From Nocardia pseudovaccinii NBRC 100343 (GTDB lineage: Bacteria; Actinomycetota; Actinomycetes; Mycobacteriales; Mycobacteriaceae), in the NCBI RefSeq assembly GCF_001613225.1, contig NZ_BDBY01000211.1, positions 1-42,151 on the forward strand: a stretch of DNA of 42,151 nucleotides, given 5' to 3'. The notes beneath the pieces are model-generated. The model saw only the letters and a list, made by a program, of their open reading frames with translations. It was not told the origin of the DNA and did not search any database. The translations under genes were made by a program, and so were the position numbers. This document shows, in pieces, positions 8,439 to 14,055 of the stretch; position 1 is the stretch's first letter, and each line of letters starts with the position of its first letter.

Positions 8439-8444
8439 AGATTA
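8439..8444 (-). promoter_or_regulatory. Candidate -10 box of glnR (TAATCT)
   Basis: TAATCT on the minus strand fits TANNNT and would give a 5' leader of about 75 bases before the GTG at 8358. No convincing -35 is seen. Confidence 0.35.
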
Positions 8445-8528
8445 GCGCGTGAACGCCGATGACCTCGCTATCCGGGGTTAGTGTGGCACCTCGGCGCAGA
8501 CGTGCGATACCCGAAAGACACCGCCAAG

Positions 8529-8534
8529 TAGTGT
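8529..8534 (+). promoter_or_regulatory. -10 box (TAGTGT) of a probable leaderless lmeA promoter
   Basis: TAGTGT is followed by exactly 7 bases and the ATG of lmeA, with no ribosome-binding sequence between. It is the same hexamer as at phoU. Confidence 0.55.
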
Positions 8535-8541
8535 TGCCCGC

Positions 8542-9348
8542 ATGCGCAAGCTGATCATCGGGCTGCTGTGCCTCGCGGCATTGGCGGTAGTCATCGATTT
8601 CGGCGCCGCCGCCTACTCCGAGTACCGCGTGTCGCGTGCCCTGCGTGTCGGCGCCGACCTCACCGCGGACCCCGACGTGGTCATCTATGGGTTCCCCTTT
8701 CTCACCCAGGCCCTCGACGGCCGATACCAGACCGTCGATATCCGCGCGCGCGTCATGCGACCCGATATCCCCGGCGAAATCTCGGTCGGCGCGACGCTGA
8801 CCGGAGCTCACCTCTCCATCGGCGACCTCACCGACGGGAACGTGCGCGCGATTCCGGTGGATCGGGTCGAGGGGCAGATGCGGCTCGAGCCGACCGAACT
8901 CGGCAGGCTGTTCAAAATCCCGGACCTGCAAGTACATTCGGCGCCGGGGAACAAATCCGACGGAACCGGCGGATCGGGCGGGTCCGGTATGACCACCGGC
9001 GGGCAGCTCCTGCTCACCGGCACCATGCCGGGTAAGACTCCGAGTAAGCCGGGTGCACCGCTCGGCGGTGACAATGTGAGTGTGACCGCAGACCTCGTGG
9101 TCGACGGCGATCAGGTGAAGATCATCGCGACCAGCATCTACCGTGGTACGGGTGACGCCACGACGACCGCGGTCGTCACCGATACCGAGCGTCCGAAGGT
9201 GCTCGAGCAGTTCACCCGGACAATCGATACGAACGAACTCCCGTTCGGGCTACGGCCGACGAAGGTCTCCGCACAGGGCGGCCAGATCGTCATCGAGGCC
9301 AAGGCCGAGAACGTGACCATCGACCTGGACAGATTGCGGCGACCATGA
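8542..9348 (+). CDS. lmeA: LmeA-like periplasmic lipid-binding protein (DUF2993)
   Basis: This 268-residue protein has one N-terminal hydrophobic segment (LIIGLLCLAALAVVIDFGAA), acting as signal or anchor, and a DUF2993 body (DVVIYGFPFLTQALDGRYQTVDI; GEISVGATLTGAHL). In mycobacteria the homologue Rv0817c/MSMEG_5785, LmeA, promotes mannan-chain elongation of lipomannan and lipoarabinomannan; a similar role here is inferred from synteny and family. A Gly/Ser-rich loop at about residues 138-155 interrupts the domain. The stop overlaps the next start (ATGA), coupling it to the thioredoxin. Transcription is probably leaderless. Confidence 0.85.
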   Translation: MRKLIIGLLCLAALAVVIDFGAAAYSEYRVSRALRVGADLTADPDVVIYGFPFLTQALDGRYQTVDIRARVMRPDIPGEISVGATLTGAHLSIGDLTDGNVRAIPVDRVEGQMRLEPTELGRLFKIPDLQVHSAPGNKSDGTGGSGGSGMTTGGQLLLTGTMPGKTPSKPGAPLGGDNVSVTADLVVDGDQVKIIATSIYRGTGDATTTAVVTDTERPKVLEQFTRTIDTNELPFGLRPTKVSAQGGQIVIEAKAENVTIDLDRLRRP

Positions 9349-9785
9349 TTGAAATCACAATCCTGCTGATGGTGGTGCTTGCCGCGGTGGCCGTCGGAGT
9401 GGTGCTGCAGCGCCGCAACGGCAAGCTGCGCGCGAGCGACACCGAGGCACAGGATGAATCGGCGCGCACCGGTCTGCTGGCATCGGTCGGCGCCGACAAC
9501 TCGGGCCCGGCGGTACTGCACTTCTCCGCCGACTGGTGCGGACCGTGCGATGCGGTGCGTCGCGTAGTCGCCGGGGTGACCGAGGAATTGTCCGGATCGC
9601 CGCGCCCGCCGCTGGATATCGAGGTCGATATCGATGCCGAGCCCGCGCTGGCCAAAGAACTGAACGTGCTCTCGCTGCCGACCACCTTCGTCTTCGATAT
9701 CGAAGGGCGGGAACGATTCCGGATCTCCGGGGTCCCCAAGTCCGCGGACCTGCGTACCGCACTCGAGCCGCTGACGGTGGGGTAA
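9345..9785 (+). CDS. Membrane-anchored thioredoxin-like protein
   Basis: This 146-residue protein has an N-terminal transmembrane helix (residues 3-21) and a thioredoxin fold with the redox motif WCGPC (Cys65, Cys68). The cis-proline region (SLPTTFVFD) is present. The catalytic domain should lie outside the membrane if the helix is an uncleaved anchor, but orientation is not certain because basic residues (QRRNGK) follow the helix, which would favour a cytoplasmic domain. It is the equivalent of Rv0816c (thiX). It overlaps lmeA by 4 bases and may work with the nearby sulfur-transfer genes. Confidence 0.9.
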   Translation: MIEITILLMVVLAAVAVGVVLQRRNGKLRASDTEAQDESARTGLLASVGADNSGPAVLHFSADWCGPCDAVRRVVAGVTEELSGSPRPPLDIEVDIDAEPALAKELNVLSLPTTFVFDIEGRERFRISGVPKSADLRTALEPLTVG

Positions 9786-9885
9786 CTCTTCCGGTGAATC
9801 GCCCCTGACGGTGGAAAAACCGGGCGTGACAAGGGTTGATAGCAACTGTGACGAACCCCGGGTCCAATTCTCCGGCAGAACCAGG

Positions 9886-9891
9886 TAAACT
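9886..9891 (+). promoter_or_regulatory. -10 box (TAAACT) of the sulfur operon leader
   Basis: TAAACT ends 7 bases before GTG 9899, the start of the cysteine-rich leader peptide. The spacing implies a leaderless transcript beginning at that GTG. The -35 region is not recognisable. Confidence 0.6.
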
Positions 9892-9898
9892 CCTCTGC

Positions 9899-9985
9899 GT
9901 GCAAGCCAACCACGAGCTGATGCTCACCCGACGCCGCACAGTTGATCTGTGTCGCCTCGGTGGTTGTTGCTGCCTGTGTGGCTGA
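9899..9985 (+). CDS. Cysteine-rich leaderless leader peptide (28 aa), attenuator of the sulfur operon
   Basis: The short ORF reads from GTG 9899 to TGA 9983. Its core MLTRRRTVDLCRLGG is followed by the polycysteine tract CCCLC (Cys23-25 and Cys27, plus Cys18). Polycysteine leaderless short ORFs that sense cysteine supply and control downstream operons, including the cysA2 homologue, have been described in mycobacteria; the position and the LTRRRxVDLCR core match that group. Ribosomes stalling at Cys codons when cysteine is scarce would change folding of the leader (hairpin 9989-10018) and raise expression of DUF4395, cysA2 and sseC. The regulatory effect here is inferred. Confidence 0.82.
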   Translation: MQANHELMLTRRRTVDLCRLGGCCCLCG

Positions 9986-9988
9986 GCG

Positions 9989-10018
9989 GTCGGCTCCGTC
10001 AGATTTCCTGATGCCGAC
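9989..10018 (+). promoter_or_regulatory. Leader hairpin just after the cysteine-rich peptide
   Basis: GTCGGC (9989-9994) pairs with GCCGAC (10013-10018), and inside it TCAG (9999-10002) pairs with CTGA (10008-10011). The base of the stem begins 4 bases past the leader stop codon. CCTGCG (10018-10023) can also pair with CGCAGG (10092-10097), which overlaps the ribosome site of the DUF4395 gene. A choice between these pairings could set translation of the operon. Confidence 0.5.
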
Positions 10019-10107
10019 CTGCGTCCGTCGTGCGAGTGATCTTTTGATCCCCCGGCGAACTGGCATTTTTCCCGCCAACAGCGAAATTCAGCGCAGGAGT
10101 ACGCACA

Positions 10108-10596
10108 ATGTCCACAAATTCCCGAAACATAGCCGTTGAGAACGGGATTCCCGCCGCCGTAGATGTGCGCGGGCCACGCTTCGCCGCGTGGGTCACCATC
10201 GGTGTCCTCGTTCTGATCCTGCTCGCAGCGGCCGTTTCGACGCCGGTCGCCGCGGTGCTCGTCGCCGCACAGGCGGTGGTCTTCGCGATCGGCGCGGCCT
10301 ACGGGCCCCGGCGGCATCCCTACGGCCGGATCTTCGCCGCGTTCGTCGCGCCGCGCGTTGGTCCGACCCTCGAAACCGAACCCGTGGCACCGCTGCGGTT
10401 CGCCCAATTACTCGGCCTGGTCTTCAGTGCCGTCAGCCTGCTGGGTTTCCTGGTCGGCTCCACCGTCGTCGGCGCGGTGTTCGCCGGCTTCGCCCTGTTC
10501 GCGGCGTTCTTGAATGCGGCGTTCGGGATCTGCCTGGGTTGCCAGATCTATCCGCTGGTCGCCCGACTCCGCCGGAACCCGTCCCCGGCGAACTGA
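10108..10596 (+). CDS. DUF4395 integral membrane protein with C-terminal CLGC motif
   Basis: This 162-residue protein has about four hydrophobic segments and ends with a conserved Cys-x-x-Cys pair (Cys142-Leu-Gly-Cys145) at the last membrane segment. DUF4395 proteins are found beside thiosulfate sulfurtransferases; a role in sulfur or redox handling at the membrane is inferred from context only. A GGAG ribosome site precedes ATG 10108. It is the first structural gene after the cysteine-rich leader and lies 31 bases upstream of cysA2. Confidence 0.85.
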   Translation: MSTNSRNIAVENGIPAAVDVRGPRFAAWVTIGVLVLILLAAAVSTPVAAVLVAAQAVVFAIGAAYGPRRHPYGRIFAAFVAPRVGPTLETEPVAPLRFAQLLGLVFSAVSLLGFLVGSTVVGAVFAGFALFAAFLNAAFGICLGCQIYPLVARLRRNPSPAN

Positions 10597-10627
10597 CACT
10601 GCAAGTCACCACCCCGAAAGGAACAAC

Positions 10628-11461
10628 ATGGCTCGCTCCGATGTCCTGGTCTCCGTTGACTGGGCCGAAGAGAACCTCAACGCCCCCGGCGTCGTCTTCG
10701 TCGAGGTCGATGAGGACACCTCCGCCTACGACAGCGGCCACATCGAGGGTGCCGTTCGGCTCGACTGGAAGAAGGACCTGCAGGATCAGGTTCGTCGCGA
10801 CTTCGTGAACCAGGAGCAGTTCTCCGATCTGCTCTCGGCGCGCGGCATCGGGAACGACGACGAGGTCGTGCTCTACGGCGGCAACAACAACTGGTTCGCC
10901 GCATACGCCTACTGGTACTTCAAGCTGTACGGCCACAACAACGTCAAGCTGCTCGACGGCGGCCGCAAGAAGTGGGAGCTCGACGGTCGGCCGCTGTCCC
11001 GCGACGCCGTGAACCGTCCGGCCACCCAGTACAAGGCCGCCGCACCCGACCTGACCATCCGCGCGTTCCGCGACGAGGTCATTGCCGCCATCGGCATCAA
11101 GAACCTGGTCGACGTGCGCTCCCCTGACGAGTTCTCCGGCAAGATCCTGGCTCCGGCGCACCTGCCGCAGGAGCAGAGCCAGCGTCCCGGCCACATCCCG
11201 GGCGCCATCAACGTGCCGTGGAGCAAGGCCGCGAACGAGGACGGCACCTTCAAGTCCGATGCCGAGCTGACCGAGATCTACGGCGAGGCCGGGCTGGACG
11301 GATCCAAGGACACCATCGCCTACTGCCGCATCGGTGAGCGTTCCTCGCACACCTGGTTCGTGCTGCAGGAGCTGCTGGGCCACCAGAATGTCAAGAACTA
11401 CGACGGCAGCTGGACCGAATACGGCTCGCTCGTCGGTGCACCGATCGAATTGGGAGAGTAA
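10628..11461 (+). CDS. cysA2: Thiosulfate sulfurtransferase CysA2/SseA (two rhodanese domains)
   Basis: The 277-residue protein transfers sulfane sulfur from thiosulfate to acceptors such as cyanide or thiols. The N-terminal rhodanese domain lacks a catalytic Cys; the C-terminal domain has the active loop with Cys233 in CRIGERSS, the thiosulfate-type signature. Length and the position of Cys233 match M. tuberculosis CysA2 (Rv0815c). The frame is open upstream, but ATG 10628 has AAAGGA just before it. Only 4 bases separate it from sseC, and the pair is conserved. Confidence 0.95.
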   Translation: MARSDVLVSVDWAEENLNAPGVVFVEVDEDTSAYDSGHIEGAVRLDWKKDLQDQVRRDFVNQEQFSDLLSARGIGNDDEVVLYGGNNNWFAAYAYWYFKLYGHNNVKLLDGGRKKWELDGRPLSRDAVNRPATQYKAAAPDLTIRAFRDEVIAAIGIKNLVDVRSPDEFSGKILAPAHLPQEQSQRPGHIPGAINVPWSKAANEDGTFKSDAELTEIYGEAGLDGSKDTIAYCRIGERSSHTWFVLQELLGHQNVKNYDGSWTEYGSLVGAPIELGE

Positions 11462-11465
11462 TCAC

Positions 11466-11771
11466 ATGTGCGCAGCACCTACCCAGGGACAGGCCATTCC
11501 GGCCGGAGTCGATGTCGAGAAGGAAACGGTCATCACCGGCCGTGTTCTGAGCACTGACGGTCAGCCGGTCGGCGGCGCGTTCGTGCGCCTGCTCGACGGC
11601 AACGGTGACTTCACCGCCGAGGTCGTGGCCTCGGGCACCGGTGATTTCCGCTTCTTCGCGGCGCCGGGCGCGTGGACCGTGCGCGCGTTGTCCTCCTCGG
11701 GCAACGGCTCGGCCGAGGTTCGTCCGGAGGGCGCGGGCATCCACGCCGTGGATGTGGCAGTCGCCAAGTAA
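11466..11771 (+). CDS. sseC: SseC-like DUF1416 protein
   Basis: This 101-residue cytoplasmic protein begins MCAAPTQGQ and is nearly all one beta-sandwich-like domain (VITGRVLSTDGQPVGGAFVRLLDG; GDFRFFAAPGAWTVRAL) resembling carboxypeptidase-regulatory folds. It is always paired with cysA2 in actinobacteria and is assumed to assist sulfur transfer; its biochemical role is not established. Ribosome site GGGAGAG lies in the end of cysA2. A hairpin follows directly. It is the Rv0814c equivalent. Confidence 0.92.
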   Translation: MCAAPTQGQAIPAGVDVEKETVITGRVLSTDGQPVGGAFVRLLDGNGDFTAEVVASGTGDFRFFAAPGAWTVRALSSSGNGSAEVRPEGAGIHAVDVAVAK

Positions 11772-11783
11772 GTAATTGCGCCG

Positions 11784-11826
11784 ACGGCCCCGTCGTTTCC
11801 CGGTAGCTGGGAAGCAACGGGGCCGT
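11784..11826 (+). terminator. Hairpin terminator of the sulfur operon
   Basis: ACGGCCCCGT (11784-11793) pairs perfectly with ACGGGGCCGT (11817-11826), with an inner TTCCC/GGGAA stem. No T-run follows, as is common in actinobacterial terminators. It starts 12 bases after sseC. Confidence 0.75.
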
Positions 11827-11850
11827 TGTGCTGGGCGGGACGCAACTCGT

Positions 11851-11856
11851 TAGACT
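11851..11856 (+). promoter_or_regulatory. -10 box (TAGACT) of a leaderless promoter
   Basis: TAGACT is followed by 6 bases and the GTG (11863) of the 31-aa membrane peptide, and no ribosome site is present. Confidence 0.55.
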
Positions 11857-11862
11857 CCAGTT

Positions 11863-11958
11863 GTGGTCCTCTTCTTCGAGATTCTGCTGGTGGCCGTGGC
11901 CGTTCTGATCGGCTGGTTCGGCCTGTACGTCTTCTACCGGTTGTTCACCGAATCATGA
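11863..11958 (+). CDS. Small single-helix membrane protein (31 aa)
   Basis: GTG 11863 begins a 31-codon ORF that is almost entirely one transmembrane helix (FFEILLVAVAVLIGWFGLYVF) with an RLFTES tail. Its stop overlaps the start of the nitrobindin-like gene (ATGA), and a TAGACT box lies 6 bases upstream, so it looks like a real leaderless cistron that couples translation of the next gene. Similar tiny proteins ahead of Rv0813c homologues are familiar from related genomes (from memory). Function unknown. Confidence 0.75.
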   Translation: MVLFFEILLVAVAVLIGWFGLYVFYRLFTES

Positions 11959-12662
11959 GTGAACTCGCGAGCGAAGGTTCCAACCCGGCCGAGCGAGCGA
12001 GTGAACAACTGAACGGCAACGGTCCGGCCGAGTCCGCGCCGCGCCGCAGTGGCGACGAGGCCGTGGCCGAGGCTGCCGAACGGGCGAAATGGACTGGTGC
12101 GCGCAATATTCCGGTGCTACCGGATCTGCCGCTGCCCGAGGACACCGCGAATCTGCGGCTCGGCCCAGATCTGAGTTCGTCGATGCTCGCGCTGCTGCCG
12201 ATGGTCGGCGTGTGGCGCGGTGAGGGCGAGGGCAACGATCCCGCTCGCGGCGACTACCGCTTCGGCCAGCAGATCATCGTCTCCCACGACGGGGGCGATT
12301 ACCTGGCCTGGGACTCGCGTTCCTGGGTCATCGAATCCGACGGCTCCTACGGCGGACCCGATCTGCGTGAGAGCGGCTTCTGGCGGGTCGGCATCGACGG
12401 TGATGACGAGGTCATCGAACTGCTGCTGACCCACAGCACCGGCATCGTCGAACTCTTCTACGGCACCGCCCTGACCCAGTCCTCCTGGGAATTGGCCACC
12501 GATGTCGTCATCCGCAGCCAATCCGGCATCGTCGTCGGCGGAGCCAAACGGTTGTACGGCATCGTCGAGGGCGGTGATCTCGCGTACGTCGAGGAGCGGG
12601 TAGTCGCCGATGGCCCCCTCGAACCCCGCCTCTCGGCCCGTTTGCAGCGCTACATCGGTTAG
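11955..12662 (+). CDS. Nitrobindin-like (FABP/THAP4-type) beta-barrel protein
   Basis: This 235-residue protein has a disordered N-terminal third and a nitrobindin barrel from about residue 75 (LLPMVGVWRGEGEG, the G-x-W-x-G-x-G signature). True nitrobindins bind ferric heme through a histidine in the C-terminal HLxAxLxR motif; here the motif reads PRLSARLQR, so the heme ligand appears lost, as reported for the homologue Rv0813c (ferric nitrobindin-like). Small-molecule or fatty-acid binding is possible but unproven. Start ATG 11955 overlaps the preceding small gene. Its stop overlaps the end of the convergent Uma2 gene by 4 bases. Confidence 0.88.
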   Translation: MSELASEGSNPAERASEQLNGNGPAESAPRRSGDEAVAEAAERAKWTGARNIPVLPDLPLPEDTANLRLGPDLSSSMLALLPMVGVWRGEGEGNDPARGDYRFGQQIIVSHDGGDYLAWDSRSWVIESDGSYGGPDLRESGFWRVGIDGDDEVIELLLTHSTGIVELFYGTALTQSSWELATDVVIRSQSGIVVGGAKRLYGIVEGGDLAYVEERVVADGPLEPRLSARLQRYIG

Positions 12663-13243
12663 TCGCGCGGCCAGATCGATGTCAGGTCGATGTCGATCGG
12701 GAAGGGCACGTTGATCTTCAGGCGGTCGTGGAAGATACCGACCAGGCCGTAAGTTGCTGTGGCGGGGTCGAGTTCGTAGACGTAGACAACGGCTTCATCG
12801 TCACGACGCTCGACCCTCCAGTAGTTCGGGATTCCTGCCTTCGCATACTTGGTTGGCTTCGTCTCCCGGTCGCGTTCTTCGGAATCCGGAGACACTGCCT
12901 CGACAGCAAGAACAACGTCCTCAGCGAAGTAGTAGGTGGATAGACCTGCTCGACGAGTCGCCGCTTTGCTGACCACCAGGACATCTGGTTCCGGCATCTG
13001 ACGCGGTCCGAGTTTGACGGCCATTTCACGGTCAGCATAGAGATCCGGCGGAGTTTGTTGATCGAGGTCCCGCCAGAGAACCGACACGCACCGGCTGTGC
13101 CACATTTCCTGCGGACTCACGAAGACCAGACCACCATCGATCAACTCGGTATGCTTCGGAAGGCCGCGCAGCTCCAGAAAGTCCTCGACTGTGAACCCAC
13201 CAGCAGGTGGAATCACCCAGTCAGGAAACGGCTCAACGGTCAT
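12659..13243 (-). CDS. Uma2 family (DUF820) putative endonuclease
   Basis: The 194-residue protein has the PD-(D/E)XK-like Uma2 core: PEPDVLVV (Asp87), then LAVEAVSPDSEERD (Glu115), and a K-x-x-K-Y-x-x-AGI motif near residues 129-138. Uma2 proteins are numerous in actinobacteria and cyanobacteria, often as scattered copies; their substrate is unknown. The frame extends upstream to 13564 with Arg-rich junk, but ATG 13243 (MTVEPFPDW) has a TACGCT box exactly 6 bases upstream, indicating a leaderless start. Base composition looks somewhat less GC-rich than its neighbours, which would fit a mobile gene. Confidence 0.88.
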   Translation of the reverse strand: MTVEPFPDWVIPPAGGFTVEDFLELRGLPKHTELIDGGLVFVSPQEMWHSRCVSVLWRDLDQQTPPDLYADREMAVKLGPRQMPEPDVLVVSKAATRRAGLSTYYFAEDVVLAVEAVSPDSEERDRETKPTKYAKAGIPNYWRVERRDDEAVVYVYELDPATATYGLVGIFHDRLKINVPFPIDIDLTSIWPRD

Positions 13244-13249
13244 TGCCCC

Positions 13250-13255
13250 AGCGTA
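13250..13255 (-). promoter_or_regulatory. -10 box (TACGCT) of a probable leaderless Uma2 promoter
   Basis: TACGCT on the minus strand is separated by 6 bases from ATG 13243. The same hexamer and spacing occur at pabC. Confidence 0.5.
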
Positions 13256-13311
13256 GCGCCTGCCGAGGTAGAACTTCACTGGAAAAGGGACGCCTAGGAC
13301 AGCGGGGCGAA

Positions 13312-13749
13312 TCAGGTTGGGTGCCAGGTGACGAGGAGTTCGTCGGCGAGGGTTTCGACGGCGAGTTTGGAGCCGTTCACCTCGAGGACGGCGGCACGGA
13401 GGCGGTCGTCGTGCAGGCGGGATTCGGAGACGGCGGCGATGTGGGAGCCGATCAGGTGTGAGTACGGGAGTTCGGAGCCGACGTCGAAGGCGGTGTATTT
13501 GCCGGATTCGGCGACGTATTCGATGTATTCGGGTTCGGTAAGGCCTGCGAAAGGGTCGCGCCACGGGGTCGATGCGACGAGGAGTTCCTCACCGTCGGTT
13601 CCAGCGTCCAGCAGCAGCACCGAACCGTCCTCGAAGGTCAATTCGATAGGGCCTTCGGTGCGGTCGACATCACTGCCCTGTACGTAGAACATGCGGCGAA
13701 CCGCCCTGATGCGGCGCCCAACCACTGCCGCGAGACCCTCCGATGGCAT
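13312..13749 (-). CDS. Uncharacterised 145-aa protein with internal two-fold repeat
   Basis: I do not recognise this family. It is soluble, acidic and beta-rich. Two similar halves can be aligned by eye: VGRRIRAV ... ELTFEDGSVLLLD...GEELLVASTPW (residues 10-66) and IGSHIAAV ... VLEVNGSKLAVE...ADELLVTWHP (residues 100-144), with a conserved I-x-A-V start and an E-L-L-V-[TA]-[WS] end. GAGGGG precedes ATG 13749 at good spacing. It lies 56 bases downstream of the T-tract of the structured leader at 13819-13893, which may control it. Small immunity-type proteins can have this look, but that is speculation. Confidence 0.7.
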   Translation of the reverse strand: MPSEGLAAVVGRRIRAVRRMFYVQGSDVDRTEGPIELTFEDGSVLLLDAGTDGEELLVASTPWRDPFAGLTEPEYIEYVAESGKYTAFDVGSELPYSHLIGSHIAAVSESRLHDDRLRAAVLEVNGSKLAVETLADELLVTWHPT

Positions 13750-13818
13750 CGGCTACCCCTCGTGTCGAACCCGGTCGCCGGACTCTACCGTCTGAGAGAA
13801 TTGTGCCGAAAAAGGAAC

Positions 13819-13893
13819 GGCCCCCGAGCCATACCCCGCAGGCGGTGAAGCCTGCATGGGTCCCGGTCGGACTAGACCGGTAGCTCGGGGGCC
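13819..13893 (-). terminator. Three-way-junction RNA structure with T-tract (terminator or attenuator)
   Basis: An 11-bp outer stem (GGCCCCCGAGC / GCTCGGGGGCC) encloses two hairpins, each with a 6-bp stem and a 6-base loop: CCGGTC/GACCGG (13863-13880) and GCAGGC/GCCTGC (13838-13855). Flanking ACCC/GGGT can extend the second hairpin. On the minus strand GTTCCTTTTTCGG follows, so it can end transcription from cydC or from the local promoter before the 145-aa gene. The branching makes it more elaborate than an ordinary terminator. Confidence 0.75.
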
Positions 13894-13894
13894 G

Positions 13895-13970
13895 GGTGGC
13901 TGCCTGGAATTCGCTCAGCGCTCGCGCGAACGGAAATCCGTTGCAGCGGTGGCGCTAGCGGACAGCCACC
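13895..13970 (-). other. Long imperfect RNA hairpin overlapping the short ORF
   Basis: GGTGGCTG (13895-13902) pairs with CAGCCACC (13963-13970). Inside, CGCT-C-AGCGC (13912-13921) pairs with GCGCT-AGCG (13952-13960) with one bulge, and AACGG/CCGTT (13929-13942) closes an AAAT loop. It sits directly next to the three-way structure at 13819-13893 and contains most of the uORF, so translation would unfold it. Confidence 0.7.
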
Positions 13971-13989
13971 TCACGAGTCCTATGAACAT
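13915..13989 (-). CDS. Candidate leader ORF (24 aa) behind a perfect Shine-Dalgarno
   Basis: On the minus strand a full AAGGAGGTG ribosome site (14003-14011) precedes two overlapping starts. ATG 13993 is 11 bases from the GGAGG core and gives a 12-residue peptide ending at 13955. ATG 13989 gives a 24-residue peptide (MFIGLVRWLSASATAATD...) ending at 13915, at a less favourable distance. Which one is used cannot be decided by eye. It overlaps the hairpin at 13895-13970, as leader peptides in attenuators do. No known leader family was recognised. Confidence 0.5.
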   Translation of the reverse strand: MFIGLVRWLSASATAATDFRSRER

Positions 13990-14026
13990 ACATTCTTCGA
14001 ACCACCTCCTTCCTTGTGTACAAACG

Positions 14027-14055
14027 AATCTAGTCAGCGGTCAGTGCGTCGGCAA
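14027..14055 (-). promoter_or_regulatory. Sigma-70-like promoter inside the cydC 3' end (TTGCCG-N17-TAGATT)
   Basis: The -35 TTGCCG (14050-14055) and -10 TAGATT (14027-14032) are separated by exactly 17 bases. Transcription would start near 14020, about 10 bases before the strong ribosome site at 14003-14011. It makes the leader and the 145-aa gene a unit separate from cyd. Confidence 0.65.

Noticed and set aside
13819..13970. Possible tRNA or known riboswitch because of the branched fold
   Set aside because: No T-arm consensus or CCA context for a tRNA, and no motif of a riboswitch class I know; kept as an unassigned structured leader.
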